This document shows positions 24,716 through 37,137 of a DNA stretch of 64,000 nt, piece by piece. The notes under the pieces are model-generated. The model ran no database searches. It was not told the origin of the DNA and was given only the letters and a program-made list of their open reading frames with translations. The stretch comes from Echinarachnius parma (taxonomy: Eukaryota > Echinodermata > Echinoidea > Clypeasteroida > Echinarachniidae), in assembly GCA_037951105.1 (NCBI GenBank), contig JBAMJV010001300.1:186001-250000 (forward strand), in the 5' to 3' direction. Every line of letters begins with the position of its first letter. Positions within the stretch are counted from its first letter, which is position 1. The position numbers were made by a program, and so were the translations under genes.

Positions 24716-25101
24716 TGAAAGGGATCTAGTAACTTTGTTGACATGTGCAAAGCGTGACGAGTGGTTGATGCAATGACTATTGTTGTTATCTGATATGTCC
24801 AATGGGTGTTGTATGAACATTTTAAGTTAAATGGACGTTATATGGCCGAGTAATGAGCAAAAATGCAAAGTGATATTCACTAACTCATTGCATACACTTT
24901 GTACACGGTTTTTGCGGTCCAGTGGATAATTTAACATCTGAACACTTCAATCGTAAATATCTTTTGAACGAAAGGGAAATTTGAAAAGCCGAAACCGGTC
25001 CCATGCATTTATTGTTAATACGAATACAACAAAGTATGGGGGAACCGCTATAATTCCAGTTGGATTTTGAGGATGTGGACAATGTTACTAAGTCCCTTTA
25101 A
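24716..25101. repeat. MITE family A, full-length copy
   Basis: The ends TGAAAGGGATCTAGTAACTT and AATGTTACTAAGTCCCTTTAA are inverted, with the shared internal segment. It sits ~40 bp upstream of receptor exon 6. Confidence 0.8.
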
Positions 25102-25941
25102 TACAAAGAAATAAACATGTCTAGTTTAACCAAAGTAAGTTAGGAGTTTTAATTTCAAAGACAAGACATGATTTTTAAAAATGTTTAGAGGCTGTCAAGA
25201 TGTATTAATTCTAGTGCTCGTCATTGTTTTCGGAATGCTTCTTTCTTCTGACAAATTAAAACTTATTGCTAAAGCTTTAATAGTTACATCCAACAGCAAA
25301 AACAACAAGTTGTGAAAACAAACTTCTTCTTTAAAAACTTTTGGGACTAGCGAAAGAGATTCACGATGAATTACCCTCTCTTTACTCTCGACAGGTGAAA
25401 TTACAATATTCACTCTGTTTTCTGTTATTTTCTCTTTTTTTTGCCCAGCCCTGGATTGAACGCGTGGGACTAAGTGACTATAAAGATATTGACGCCGTGT
25501 AGGTGGGGGGAAACCCATCAATCTTCACAGGTGTGCAAACGGAACAAAGTGAAAACATGGGGAGAAAGGGAGGTTGAACATTTTAGACACGGAAATCTCT
25601 AAGTCCCCAAGTCCCCGAATGAATTCGTATCATTCTCATTCCGCTTCTCGTTGCTATGGGCAAACGTTGCATGAGGGCGTTAACCCCGTTGCTAACGGGA
25701 ACCGTGTGTATATTGTGTATACGCTATAAGGGAATGAACACATCTGAGAGGCAGTGGGTTAAGACAGTAAATCTAAGTCTATACAAGTTTTGTTGTTATT
25801 GAGCACCCCGGCATGCTGAATTGATAAGTGTTAAAACGATCACTCTCATTCTGGTAAGCTGTAAAAGTTGAGATGAATATATAGCAACCGCAGTAATTAC
25901 TACTGGTATTATCAACACAACTTTGTCGCTTCTTGTACATG

Positions 25942-27637
25942 AATGAATAACTTTATTACCAATAAGATAACAATATAACAATCATACATGAATATAAGAA
26001 ATGTTGACAGACAAACAAACTGGTAAAAGGACCCTACAGAAATAGCAACTTTTGCTAGTGGGGCGTAGGACCCTATGTACATGAATAGACGATATGCTTA
26101 CATTTGACTAAGGCAAGATTAAATAACATTCTACACTATTTTCTACACTAAGTATTTACAATAGTGGACACACTAATAACTACTAAACTATAAGATTATA
26201 TAAAACATGTAAAATCTGTTCAAGAGAATAAAAATTGCTTTATGTTTGGTAGCAATTCACAAAACACTACAAGACATATTGACTAAATAAATATTTTTTT
26301 ACATTTATCTTAATAAGGTTGAGACTATCAAGTCTCCGTATCTCTAAAGGCATACTATTCCAAATATCTGATCCCTGAAACGAGATTGAAGTTTTTCCAT
26401 GCTCTGTTCTCACCCTAGGCTTAACCAAAATATTTCCATCCTTTTGTCTTGTACTATAAGAGTTTTCAAAAAAGGTATAATATTCAAACACTGAGTGTGG
26501 TAAGTGTTCATGAGTTAACTTAAAAATAAAAACTGTTACCAACAACTTATACAGTTTATACACATCCAATATACCTAATGAATAAAACAATGGAGATGAT
26601 GAGGCCATTCTATTATTGAAAGTAATTGCTCTCAAAGCCATTTTTTGTAATATCAAAATCTTATTCGTTAACATCAAAGGTGCACTTCCCCAAACTTCAA
26701 GGCCGTAAGATAAATGTGACTGACCAAACGAATAATATAATAATACAAGGACTCGTTTCGGAACAAAGTGTCGTAGTCTATACAAAATTCCAACTTTCCT
26801 ACGAAGTACAGAGCATAAATTATTTATATGTTCATTCCAACTCAAATGCCGATCAATATATATTCCAACAAAAAGAGATACTTGTACTTCATTCAATAAC
26901 TCATTCTTAATTTTTACAACTCCAACCATACGACACTCTTTTCTCTTTGGCTTAACAATCATAACATTAGTTTTCTTTATATTAATAGTAATCTTATTCG
27001 CATCACACCACTGATCAATGTGTTTTAGGTTATCAGTTATTTCCAATAAATTAATATCTGTTTGATTAGGTAAAAAAGAATGAAAGATATTAGAGTCATC
27101 AGCAAAGAGTCGAAAATTAAAGTAGTCTGATGATCTAGGTAAATCATTAATATAAATCAGAAAAAGTGTAGGACCTAGAACAGATCCCTGAGGCACACCA
27201 CATTTAATTAAAGACATGGGAGAAGTTGAACCATTATGATGCACAAACTGACGACGGTCACTCAAATAATCATGAAACCAATTCAATTGAGTTCCTCGAA
27301 CACCATAATTTTCTAACTTGCCTAAGAGTATATTATGATTTATTGTATCAAATGCTTTAGCAAAATCAACAAAGACACCTACAGTAACTCGACCTTCATC
27401 TTGAAACTGAATTAACTGATTTATTAAACTAATCAACGATAACTTTGTACTATGCTTTTCCCTAAATCCATACTGATGTTTATACAATAAATCATATTTT
27501 CCCATAAATTTACCTATACGAATATTCACTAACTTCTCAAAAACTTTACTTAAAATAGGCAAGACCGATATAGGCCTATAATTACATGGGTCAATTCTTG
27601 TACCTTTCTTATACACCGGACTGACTCTGGCTATCTG
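25942..27637 (-). mobile_element. 5'-truncated non-LTR retrotransposon (CR1/Jockey-like LINE) with reverse transcriptase
   Basis: The minus-strand frame ending at 26267 is open for about 460 residues within the element. It carries RT motifs in order: YKKGTRIDPCNYRPISVLP, VFVDFAKAFDTINHNIL (motif A), GVPQGSVLGPTLFLIYINDL (motif B), FADD (catalytic motif C) and a WNSMP C-terminal motif. The endonuclease and ORF1 are absent, so it is dead by truncation though the RT frame is intact. ACATG at 25937-25941 and 27638-27642 flank it as a candidate target-site duplication. It ends ATAAAGTTATTCATT with no poly(A). In the tandem-repeat array it splits one unit cleanly. Confidence 0.85.
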
Positions 27638-27754
27638 ACATGCATGCATCAAGCGAACACATTTTAACCACAGATAAAAACAAGTACACAATCATGTTTA
27701 TTAAAAAGGAAACATGAAACAAAAGAAATAATCACAACCCCATGATATATACCT

Positions 27755-28445
27755 CGCACAAAAAGTTCCGCAATCGAGGTTTGCACATTAATAACTTTTT
27801 TATTACGCTATTACCATTCATAAATCTGGTATCATTGGAAAGCGTGAATCCTCTTCTTTACATTGATATAACATTTGCTATGAATATTTTATCATGGAAT
27901 GTGCATTGCATCCAAATGTAGGGCAAAGTCAAAAGAGAAATGTTGCAAAATGCACTGATTTTGTCAACAGAGTGCCTTCCTTGGCTTGAATGGGGGTGAG
28001 GTGGTCATGCATTCAAGCCACGTTTTAATCTTCAAACAAAAGGAAGGCACACTGTTGACAAAATCAGTGCATTTTGCAACATTTCATTTTTTACTTTGCC
28101 CTACATTCGGATGTAATGCACATTCCATGATAAAATATCCATAGCAAATGTTATATCAATGTAAAGAGGAGGATTCACGCTTTCCAATGATACCAAATTC
28201 ATGAATGGTAATGACGTAATAGGCATTCAAGCCACATTTTAATCTTCAAACAAAAGGAAGGCCCTTTGTTGACAGAATCAGTGCATATTGCAACATTTCA
28301 CTTTTGACTTTGCCCTACATTTGGATGCAATGCACATTCCATGATGAAATACTCACGCTTTCCAATGATACCAAATTTATCAATGGTAATAACCTAATAG
28401 AAAAGTTATTAATGCGCAAACCTCAATTGCGGAACTTTTTGTGCG
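27755..28445. repeat. Foldback element with one left arm and two right arms
   Basis: The left arm (27755-~27995) starts CGCACAAAAAGTTCCGCAAT and is complementary to 28225-28445, which ends GCGGAACTTTTTGTGCG. An additional arm copy lies at ~28020-28215. Arms carry GGCAAAGTCAAAAG and its complements. Confidence 0.75.
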
Positions 28446-28879
28446 AAGTATATAAACCGCGTTACTACCGGTATTACCAACACAACTTTACCGCTACTTG
28501 AACATAGTACATCAAACAAGTTGTAACCACAGATAAAAAAAACAAACATGTACACATGTTTATTCAAAAGGAACATGAAACAAAAGAAACAATCACACCC
28601 CATTAGATATCAACCGCAGTTTTACTACCGATATTATTTAACAAAACTGTCGCTATACGTGGTAAATACATGCATCAACCTGACACATTTTAACCACAGG
28701 TTTATTCAAAGTTAACATTCATGAACTAAACAAAAAACAACCACACCCCCAGTCTTGATGGGCTTGTTCTAGACGATTAGTTTTCCTCGAGAATAGGTGG
28801 GGAAAAGAAACTGACAGTTCCTGGAAAATTAATTGCTACCTTGCTGACCGAACGATCATTTCGAAGACAATCATGGACA

Positions 28880-30830
28880 AAGATGGATATGAAATTATGT
28901 AGATACTAGACAGAAACAAAAAAGTTGAACGAGAGAGAATGAGGGAGGTGGAAAGAGGGGGGGCTTATTATATGATTGAAGAGGGTGTTGCAGAGCGAAA
29001 AGGGGTGTAAAGGAAGATGGAAAAGATAGACGATGGATGAAAAGAACGCGAATCAGAAAGGCAGATAAGGAACTGGTTTTAAGAGGAGGGGGCACTTGAA
29101 TTATCGAACAATGATTGGAGTGGACGAAAAGGTACAGGAATGCGACAATGAAACAAGAATATTAAGGGAATGAGATCAAGTTAGAGAGAGGAGAACGATA
29201 AGTACGAAGGGGGGGGGGGGGTAATAGGGGGGATGTGGGGATGGAACGTTGACTCTGAAAACAACGAAATGGAATATTACTAATGAGGCAGAGGAGGGCA
29301 GGATTAGAAGATGATGGGGCGATATAATGATCGAATTATTATGAGAGAGTATTATGGAGAGGTGCAGAAACACAGACTCGGCAATTATGAGAAACAGGAG
29401 ACATATGAATTAAGGAAGGAAGAGAAAGAAATATAACAGAGAGGGTGAGAGACGTAGGAAGGCGAGTAAAGGGAGGGAGGGGGAGGGAAAGGAAGCGAAG
29501 GTGGTGGGGATATGGACACCGGAGGAAAATGTACAGGAACTCAGCAATGCACCGAGCATGGTGGCTTAGCGGTTAGAGTGTCCGCCTCATGCACGGGAGG
29601 TCCCGGGTTCGAACCCAGACCGGGTCATACCAAAGACTTTAAAATGGTACCCTCTGCCTTCTAGCCAGGCACTCGGCATTTAAAGAATGGAGAAGGGAAA
29701 GTTAATCACACGAGTTACCAAAGGACTGGCCCCCTTCTGTAGCTTTCGCTACATTTAGTAGACGTGTGGCCTAGGGCTAATGAATCGGAGATAGGCTCCG
29801 CCTTATGTGCCAACATTGGCACGGGAAGGTCTTTAACTCTTTAACAGCAATGCATAGAAGTCTCAGCCATATGCGACAAGGAAACATAATTGAGTAAAGA
29901 AGAACAAGTAAAAGAGAGGGAAAAGAAAAGTAGGGAAGGGAGGAAAGGGGTGAAAGGGGTTGGGACAGGAATAGCGGAAACATAGGGATGTAAGGATGAA
30001 GAGAAAGTAAGAGAGAGGGAAAACAGGTACGAAGAGGAGGGAAGGGGAGTAAAGAGGGGAATGAAGGGGGCGGGGAGGGAAGGATATGGTGGGGTAGTGA
30101 AGTGGTGATGAGAGGCCAGGGGGTGTGGATATAGACAACAGGAACACAGGAATTGGTAGAGAAAATGAGAGTAAGAGAGAGGGAAAACCGGTGAGAAGAA
30201 GAGGGAAGGGGAGGAAATGAGAGGAACGGAGAGGAAAATGGAAGGACGGGGTCGGGGATATAGACAACACAAACATAGGTATTTAGGGAGAAAAGAAAGT
30301 AAGAGAGAGGGAAAACAGGTCAGAAGAGGAGGGAAGGGAGGAAAAGGAAAGGGAAGGAAGGGGGCGGGGAGGAAGGATATGGAAGGGTAGTGAAGGGGGG
30401 AGGGGAGGCCAGGGGGTTTGGATATAGACAATAGGAACATAGGAATAATTGGTGGGGGAAGGGAGAGCAAGAGAAGAAGTAAGAAGTGGAGGGAAGGGGA
30501 GGAAAGGGGGAGGGAAGTGGGAATGAGAGAATGATAGTGAAGGGGTGCGAAAGGGTATAGTGAAGGGGTGAGGGGAGGGAACGGAAGGAAAGGGGTAGGG
30601 CAGGGTATGTGCGCGCGGAGGGAAGGGGCAGGAAAGGAACGTGGAGCGAATGATAGTGAAGGGGTGAGGGGAGGGATGGGGAGGAAACGGGGGGGGGGGG
30701 GGGGGGGGTGAAGGGTAGTGAAGGAGCGAGGGGAGGAAAGGGGAGGAAAGTGGGAGAGCAGGATATGGACGCGGTGAGGGAAGGAGAAGGAAGGGTAGTG
30801 AAAGGGGAAGTGGTGGGGATATAGACAACG
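28880..30830. repeat. ~2-kb purine-rich block with a degenerate ~130-160-bp minisatellite
   Basis: The plus strand is GGGAAGGGGAGG-like throughout. From ~29490 a longer unit marked by GGATATAGACAACAGGAA recurs at ~29512, 30130, 30259, 30422 and 30818. A poly-G run is at ~30690-30708. A tRNA-derived SINE interrupts it at 29553. Pro/Ser/Phe-rich minus-strand frames are artefacts. Confidence 0.8.
29553..29845 (+). repeat. tRNA-derived SINE, complete head and body
   Basis: The head has TGGCTTAGCGGTTAGAGTGT (A box) and GGTTCGAACCC (B box), with a CTCATGC anticodon-loop-like segment. The body includes GTAGCTTTCGCTACATTTAG and TGCCAACATTGGCA hairpins. A minus-strand copy lies at 48375-48642 and a related element at 51770-51968, so this is a family and not a lone tRNA gene. 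Confidence 0.75.
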
Positions 30831-31466
30831 GATCCCCCCGAATCACACTCGGCGGGATCTTGGCCTACATTCAGCTCTGGGAAGGTATCGATCAGTATCG
30901 AGTGGTATTGACCAGGGATGCTATCAAATCGCTGACGCCGAAACCTGATTAGTGGTTTCGATTTGGTTAACACCTTGCTTGCTTGCCGATTGCTCGATGC
31001 ATGTATCTCTTTTTACATTACCAACCGTAAATGGGGGCGTTCGTACTCGTTGTAAGCCCACTCCCTCATGTCCAATGATACACATGATACAGTTCACTAC
31101 TTGCGAGTCATCATACACTTTTAAACGTAACGGTGTAATTATGTCTGTGCTTTTCAAGCAACAGCATGATTACGTGTGAATATGGTCACAGATATACAAA
31201 TTGTGATACGCCGAAACCTGATTAGTCATGTTGGTGGTTGCCATATGGTTAGCACCTTGCTTGCTTGCCGATTTCCCCATACATGTATCTCTATTGCAAT
31301 ATTAACACTAAATGGGGGTTCCTAAATCTGTTTAACCCCCTGCATGATACAGTATTCGAAACTTGCAAGTCATTATACAATTTTAAGATTAAAGATGCAA
31401 TTATGTGTGTGTTTTTCAAGCCCCACTAAAATGTGAAGATGGGTACAAATATAAATTGTGCTAAGA

Positions 31467-31833
31467 TGGGCTCTTATCTCAGTCGGCTAAGCGATTACCT
31501 GCCGGAAAGAACACACTCTTCCACAGTGTGAACACACTGTGTTTCACAGTGCGGACCACAATGTTAAATTCGAGCATTTTCACAGTGTGAAAGCCAACTC
31601 TCACTGTGAACACACTGTGAACACACTGTAAAATTGCTGAGATACACAGTGTGAGTGCACTTTTTAACACACTGTGAGTTGGCTTTCACACTGTGAAAAC
31701 GCTCAAATTTAACATTGTGGTCCACACTGTAAAACACAGTGTGTTCACACTGTGTTCACGCGGTGGACGAGTGTGTTCCTCAGTGGTCTAGCAATCCGAA
31801 GGTTTTGGGTTCGAATCCCGGAGAAACCCAATT
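31467..31833 (+). repeat. tRNA-like halves flanking a CACAGTGTG foldback
   Basis: 31470-31505 (CTTATCTCAGTCGGCTAAGC) and 31787-31833 (TCTAGCAATCCGAAGG...GGGTTCGAATCCCGG) resemble the 5' and 3' halves of the tRNA-Ala-like repeat at 44.88 kb. Between them (31509-31780) is an inverted repeat of CACAGTGTGAACACACTGTG-type sequence whose arms share GTGGTCCACACTGT / ACAGTGCGGACCAC. Confidence 0.6.
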
Positions 31834-32339
31834 TGTCATTGATATTATAGATGTCCGATCAGTTTCTCTCTTTCTTTGTAGTACATACAATATCATGACA
31901 ATATAAGAACTACTTATGCAGTCGCAGGAAATGTTCCTGGCAGAAAATCATCTCATTAAAAACAACAAACTTATTAAGTTTCTCCTAACATGTCTATAAT
32001 GCGGCGAACTAAACGACTTTACGAATGGGATGGTTGAATTGTCTTTTGTAATGTTCGTAAGTTTACAAGACGGATTTTTTTCCCACGACATCGTAATCGA
32101 TCGGCAACTCAAGACTATACTAAATAGGGATCTGCAAATGTGACATTTACAAACTATCCGTTTGGTGGAGGAGGGGCGTGAAACCCAGGCGTGGGCACAT
32201 TATTCGCCATGGTTTGGATTACTCGACGAATACAAAAAGGTCATGACCCACCCACTACGCGACTAAAGTCATGCATTTTTAAAAGAGGACAAACTCGTGC
32301 GAAAATGAGCCACTCGTTGTGTTGTATCTAGACTAAGTG

Positions 32340-32455
32340 GGCGGGCGGGGGGGGGGGGGGGGGGGGGGGGGGTGACATGGGGGAAAATTGCTCCCTCTCT
32401 GTTGTAAGTTGTAATTAGTGCAAACTTTGTGATCCCCCCCCCCCCCCCCCCCACC
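32340..32455. repeat. Opposed poly-G and poly-C runs
   Basis: A G run of ~27 bases (32346-32372) and a C run of ~19 bases (32433-32451), 60 bp apart, could pair as a hairpin. Confidence 0.8.
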
Positions 32456-32669
32456 CATGTTATCAGAGTACTGACAGAACATTGTGTCATCAGAAACCAT
32501 ATCGCATATCCAACCTTTAAGGAGCCTCCAACCCCTATATCCCCCATACCCCCGTTATCCATTATTTCACATGCACATGCAGTAGCTTGGCTAAATCAAT
32601 CACCGCTTGCGACGGGCAACATGTCCCTGTCTTACACCCATTGGGTCTAATCCCATGATCCCACGAAGT

Positions 32670-32925
32670 TTAACAAGTGTGAAAACACGATGTTTCACAG
32701 TGTGAAAAAAAGATGTTTTTACAGTGTGAAAAAACGATGTTTTTACAGTGTAAAAACACGATGTTTCACATTGTGAAAACAAGATGTTTCACAGTGTGAA
32801 AACACGATGGTTTACGGTGTGAAAACACGATGTTTCACATTGTGAAAACACGATGTTTCACAGTGTGAAAACACGATGGTTCACGGTGTGAAAACACAAT
32901 GTTTCACAGTGTGGACCACAGAGTG
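32670..32925. repeat. 23-24-bp satellite, about ten units (TTTCACAGTGTGAAAACACG)
   Basis: Each unit contains the palindrome TTTCACAGTGTGAAA followed by ACACGATG. Variants include AGATG, GGTTTAC and TTTTTAC. The last unit reads CACAGTGTGGACCACAG, the same junction found in the 31.5-kb foldback, so the two are related. Confidence 0.85.
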
Positions 32926-32967
32926 AAACAAAAAACAACTAGATGGATCTTCGATTGCGCGCAATCG

Positions 32968-33857
32968 AAAATTATGCCTCCGCTATCACATGATTTTTAA
33001 TATCAAGCCCAAATTAACATGCACTGAATTTTTTTTTTTTTAAATATTTCTCATATATTTTGAATCCTGTGACATTGACCATATGACCCAAACCTTTGAT
33101 GGCTACATTGGCTCCCTAAGAAACATTCAGGTACCAAGTTTGACTGAAATCTGCATTTGGTTCTTGAAATGTTGCCATTACAAGCTTTTTTGCATATATA
33201 ATGAGTCCTGTGAACTCAACCTCATGACCCCAACATTTTTTGGCTACGTTGACTCTTTATGATACATTCAGATACCAAGTTTGATTGAAATATGACATTC
33301 AGTTCTTGAAATTTTGCCATTCAGGCCTTTTTCGCATATATATCAAGTCCTGTGACCTTGACCTTTGACCTCATGACCCCCCAAGATCATTGCCACCCCG
33401 ACATGTACACTCATACCAAGTTTGAAATTGATCCGTCAACCGGTTCTTGAGATATCGCGAGAACGAAGCATTTTTGCACATATATTGAGTCCTGTGACCT
33501 TGACCTTTGACCTCATGAACCCCAAAATCTAATCAGATCATTGCCACCCCAATATGTACACTCATGCCAAGATTGAATTTGATCCGTCAACCGGTTCTTG
33601 AGATATCGCGAGAACGAGGCACTTTTGCACATATATCAAGTCCTGTGACCTTGACCTTTGACCTCATGAACCCCAAAATCTAATCAGATCATTGTCACCC
33701 CAATATGTACACTCACATCAAGTTTGAAATTGATCCGTCAACCGGTTCTTGAGATATCGCGAGAACGAAAACGGGACGTACGTACGGACGGACGGACGGA
33801 AGTACGGACAACCCGAAAACATAATGCCTCCGGCCACTTCGTTGGCGGAGGCATAAA
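32968..33857. repeat. Element with TATGCCTCCG inverted ends and five ~145-bp internal tandem units
   Basis: The ends TTATGCCTCCGCTAT and TTGGCGGAGGCATAA are inverted. Internal units start TCCTGTGACCTTGACCTTTG at about 33066 (diverged), 33205 (diverged), 33348, 33490 and 33641. Each has TGATCCGTCAACCGGTTCTTG and GATATCGCGAGAACGA. A (GGAC)n run precedes the right end. It is non-coding. Confidence 0.85.
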
Positions 33858-33864
33858 AACGTAA

Positions 33865-34063
33865 TGTGGGACTCACATTGATTTCTTAATTAGATGCATA
33901 CGGATAATTTCAGCTATTTCTTAACCGATTTTAATCAAACAAAATGTATTCTGTCTTTTTAAATTGTGTGCCTTATCAAATGTAACACTTGGTTTTCCAT
34001 TACCTCACAAAAAATAATAATTCTTGAAGCGCCAACTTAACTACAATTTTACTATCCCTTTAA
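33865..34063. repeat. MITE family B, partial copy
   Basis: It has the internal TTAACCGATTTTAATCAAAC segment and the right end TTTTACTATCCCTTTAA. The left half is missing. Confidence 0.65.
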
Positions 34064-34218
34064 GGTTGATTTGCATTACTCCAGTTGCAGGATTTCCCGC
34101 TTGTCGAGTTACTTAATCTGTTTAATCTAAGGGAAAACAGCGGTCAGTTTTACATTTGACATTTATTAATGTAGATGCCGAACCTGGACGAAAAACCGCC
34201 AAGGTTATGCTTAAAGGG

Positions 34219-34790
34219 CGGCCCTATTTTGGCAAAAGGGTGTATCTGAGAAAATATGACTTTTTCAGGTTTTTCCATTTGGGGGGTTTTTGAGGTCAAA
34301 AGTTTCATTTAGCAAAGTTTCAGAAGTGACTGAGCTTTAGTTTTCGAGATAAAAGGTGGTATCTGGAGTAATTTTACATTTTTTCAGCAATTTGTGTTGG
34401 CAAAAGGATGTATCTATAGATACACCCTTTGAATACACCCATTAAATGGGTAAGTCTGATGATTATTTTGGCATAAGGGTGTATCTCTAGTTAGATCCTT
34501 TTACCAAAATAACCATATCGGACTTACCATCAGATTTATTATGGCATAAGGGTGTATCTCTAGTTAGATCCTTTTACCAAAATAACCATATCGGACTTAC
34601 CATCAGATTTATTTTGGCATAAGGGTGTATCTCTAGTTAGATCCTTTTACCAAAATAACCATATCGGACTTACCATCAGATTTATTTTGGCATAAGGGTG
34701 TATCTCTAGTTAGATCCTTTTACCAAAATAACCATATCGGACTTACCATCAGATTTATTATGGCAGAAGGGTGTATCTCAGAGATCTGCG
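34219..34790. repeat. Left subterminal repeats: 73-bp tandem array
   Basis: GCATAAGGGTGTATCTCTAG recurs at 34471, 34544, 34617 and 34690, then as GCAGAAGGGTGTATCTCAG at 34763, exactly 73 bp apart. Each unit also has AGATCCTTTTACCAAAATAA, forming a hairpin with the GGGTGTATCT block. Looser copies are at 34231 and 34405-34440. Confidence 0.9.
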
Positions 34791-35913
34791 CGCACGTACT
34801 GTATGCAGCATGCACAATGCATACAGCGGCTTAACTGCAGAATACCCCACCACTCGACTATGATATGGCCGGGGGCCGGGGGTCGTGGGTTTGCCAACGC
34901 CACGCGCTTTATACTTGACAGCCAAAGACTGTAGAATATTTCCGCACCAAACTTTGTTTTGAGAAGACCAATATATCGCGGCTTTAACAGAATGACACCC
35001 GACATGACAGGACTTGCCATGAAAGTTTTTTTTCCAGAAATGGACGGATTTGGACGGGCAGCGCAAGTCAACATTCGAGAAGGATTGAATTGTGCCTTGC
35101 CCTTGATGCGGTAGACATGAACGTTGAGTAGTGCCAGTGCAGTCTGCCAGCAATGCTTTGAGCGGTGGTCTGAACGACTGCACAGCCGCCACCAGCCGCG
35201 TGGCTCGCGACCATCGAGCGCCTCAATGCTTCGCAGCCGCAGCGATCAATCAATCAAGACCAGAGTCTCAAGTCAAGAGCATGACACAGGGCCAGGCAAA
35301 CTAAATCGAAAGCAGCTTGATCCAATGAAACAGCAAAAAAGGTAATTTTTTTGTTAATTGGAATAATGTAAAGTCAAAATAATAAGATTAAGAAATAGAA
35401 TCTTAAGATAATTATCTCGAGTAGGCAGGTTATCGTATCAATTCTTTCACATCCATCGTCATGCTCATGAGTCATGGTCGTGATCGTCATGCATTGACAT
35501 TGTCATTGATCTTCTTTTTACATTGCTAATGTTATGTCATTGCACATTCATTGACATTGCATTGGAATTTGACTGACGAGTCTGTCTCGGTCTGAAAGTG
35601 ACTGAAAAAAAGCACTGAAACCGAGTGATAATTATTTATAATATAATGATAATTACGAACATGACTATATGTCCATGCATGGCCTGGAATGGATCATGAT
35701 TGATGATGAAGTTGAAGCCAAAGGTACAATAAACACGTTAACAATGTGATTGTGGGTATTTTACGTGACCGTAAATAAGCTATGTACCGTCTTTTTCTTG
35801 GCAATTTTTACGTGAGTTTTGGTAGCACTAACACAGTGACATGCGCATACCCGTCCTGTACTTCTGAGAAGCGTGAATGAGGCACAAAAAAGCATTGACC
35901 TTTGATTGACATT

Positions 35914-36078
35914 GGCCCCGTTGCAGAAAGAGATAAAATCGATCGTAAGTTGCAGTTAAGCGTAAGTCATATCACGTGTTCTAGATGCGCAAATCTGATT
36001 GGTTGAAACGCGTAAATTTTCTGACTTACGATCAATCGTAACTTACGATCGATTTGATCTCGTTCTGCAACGGGGCCA
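35914..36078. repeat. MITE family E copy
   Basis: The ends GGCCCCGTTGCAGAAAGAGA and TCTCGTTCTGCAACGGGGCC are inverted, with inner GATCGTAAGT/ACTTACGATC. Confidence 0.85.
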
Positions 36079-36749
36079 TTGTCTGATACGTTGCCAAGGT
36101 CGGGGTGTAACAAATCGGGGTTTTTTGCGTCTGAAGTGCTAGCCTACAGTCAAGCTTCTCGCCTATTTAATTTGTTAATTTTATCTCCCCGTGTACCCCA
36201 ACTGGGCCAGCAACCTACAAATCATGCAATGTATATGTCGGAGGAAAGATTAGTAGTATACATCGCTTGATTTGTTGGTTTGCCAGCCCAGTTGGGACGC
36301 GCGGGGAGATATAATAAACAAATACAAATACAAATAGGTGAGAAGCTCAACTAGACGTGCTACTGATTTAGCTTACTCGCCTCCCTTAGTTTGTGAATTG
36401 ACACAAAGTTCTTTTGTCTTATAAATGGGGATATAAATTCAATTGGTAAATGTTTGCTTTATTCCTTTAGAATCATTTAGGGTTAAGGCTGACGGCCATC
36501 CTAAATTTGGTGGCTAAGCAAAGTATATTTATAATTAGTCAAGTATGAGCATGCGCTACCCTACCGAAACTTACATGTACGTGCAAATATCAAAAGTACA
36601 TAGCTTTACGGTCACATAAAAATAGCAACAGTGAAAACTAAATTTAGCCATTTACACAAAGATGGTGCTAAACATGCACTCTCATACTTATTGTTATTTG
36701 CATCACCTCAAAGTTACTTTAAACTCAAGTAAATTGGTTTGTTTCACAC

Positions 36750-37137
36750 TTAAAGGGATCTAGTAACTTTGTTGACATGTTCAAAAAGTGATGAATGGTT
36801 GATCATGCAATGTATATTTTGTTATCTCATATGTCCACAGGGTATTGTGTGAAAATTTCAAGTCAAATGGACATTGCATGGCCAAGTAATGAGCGAAAAT
36901 GCAAAGTGATATTCAATAACTCACTGCACTCACTTTGTACACAGAAGAAAAACTCACCCGGAGTTTTTCTGATCTGAATACTTTGATCGTACATATCTTT
37001 GTAACGAAAGGGAAATTTGAAAAACCGAAACCTGTCCCATGATTTTATTGTTAATACGAATACAACAAGGTATGAGGGAACTTATAGAATGAACAATTTA
37101 TTTTGAGGATTTGGACAATGTTACCAAGTCCCTTTAA
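36750..37137. repeat. MITE family A, full-length copy
   Basis: The ends TTAAAGGGATCTAGTAACTT and AATGTTACCAAGTCCCTTTAA are inverted. It is nested inside the large element. Confidence 0.85.

Larger units (their letters stand above)
25885..28760. repeat. ~150-bp tandem repeat, three units, disrupted by a LINE and a foldback
   Basis: Units recognisable by AACACAACTTT.CCGCT, ATTTTAACCACAG and GGAACATGAAAC.AAAGAAA occur at 25885-27735 (split), ~28460-28600 and ~28610-28760. The LINE interrupts the first unit and the foldback lies after it. Confidence 0.65.

Noticed and set aside
29575-29647. Functional tRNA gene
   Set aside because: Followed by a SINE body, with another copy at 48.4 kb and a relative at 51.8 kb; better explained as a retroposon head.
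29841-30973. Pro/Ser/Phe-rich minus-strand frames of ~137-217 residues
   Set aside because: Composition artefact of the GGGAAGGGG minisatellite; several frames are open at once.
32670-32925. CRISPR-like array of palindromic repeats
   Set aside because: Units are contiguous without unique spacers in eukaryotic DNA; it is a satellite.
34758-35192. 144-residue minus-strand frame
   Set aside because: No motif recognised; it overlaps subterminal repeats and other open frames in a GC-rich patch.
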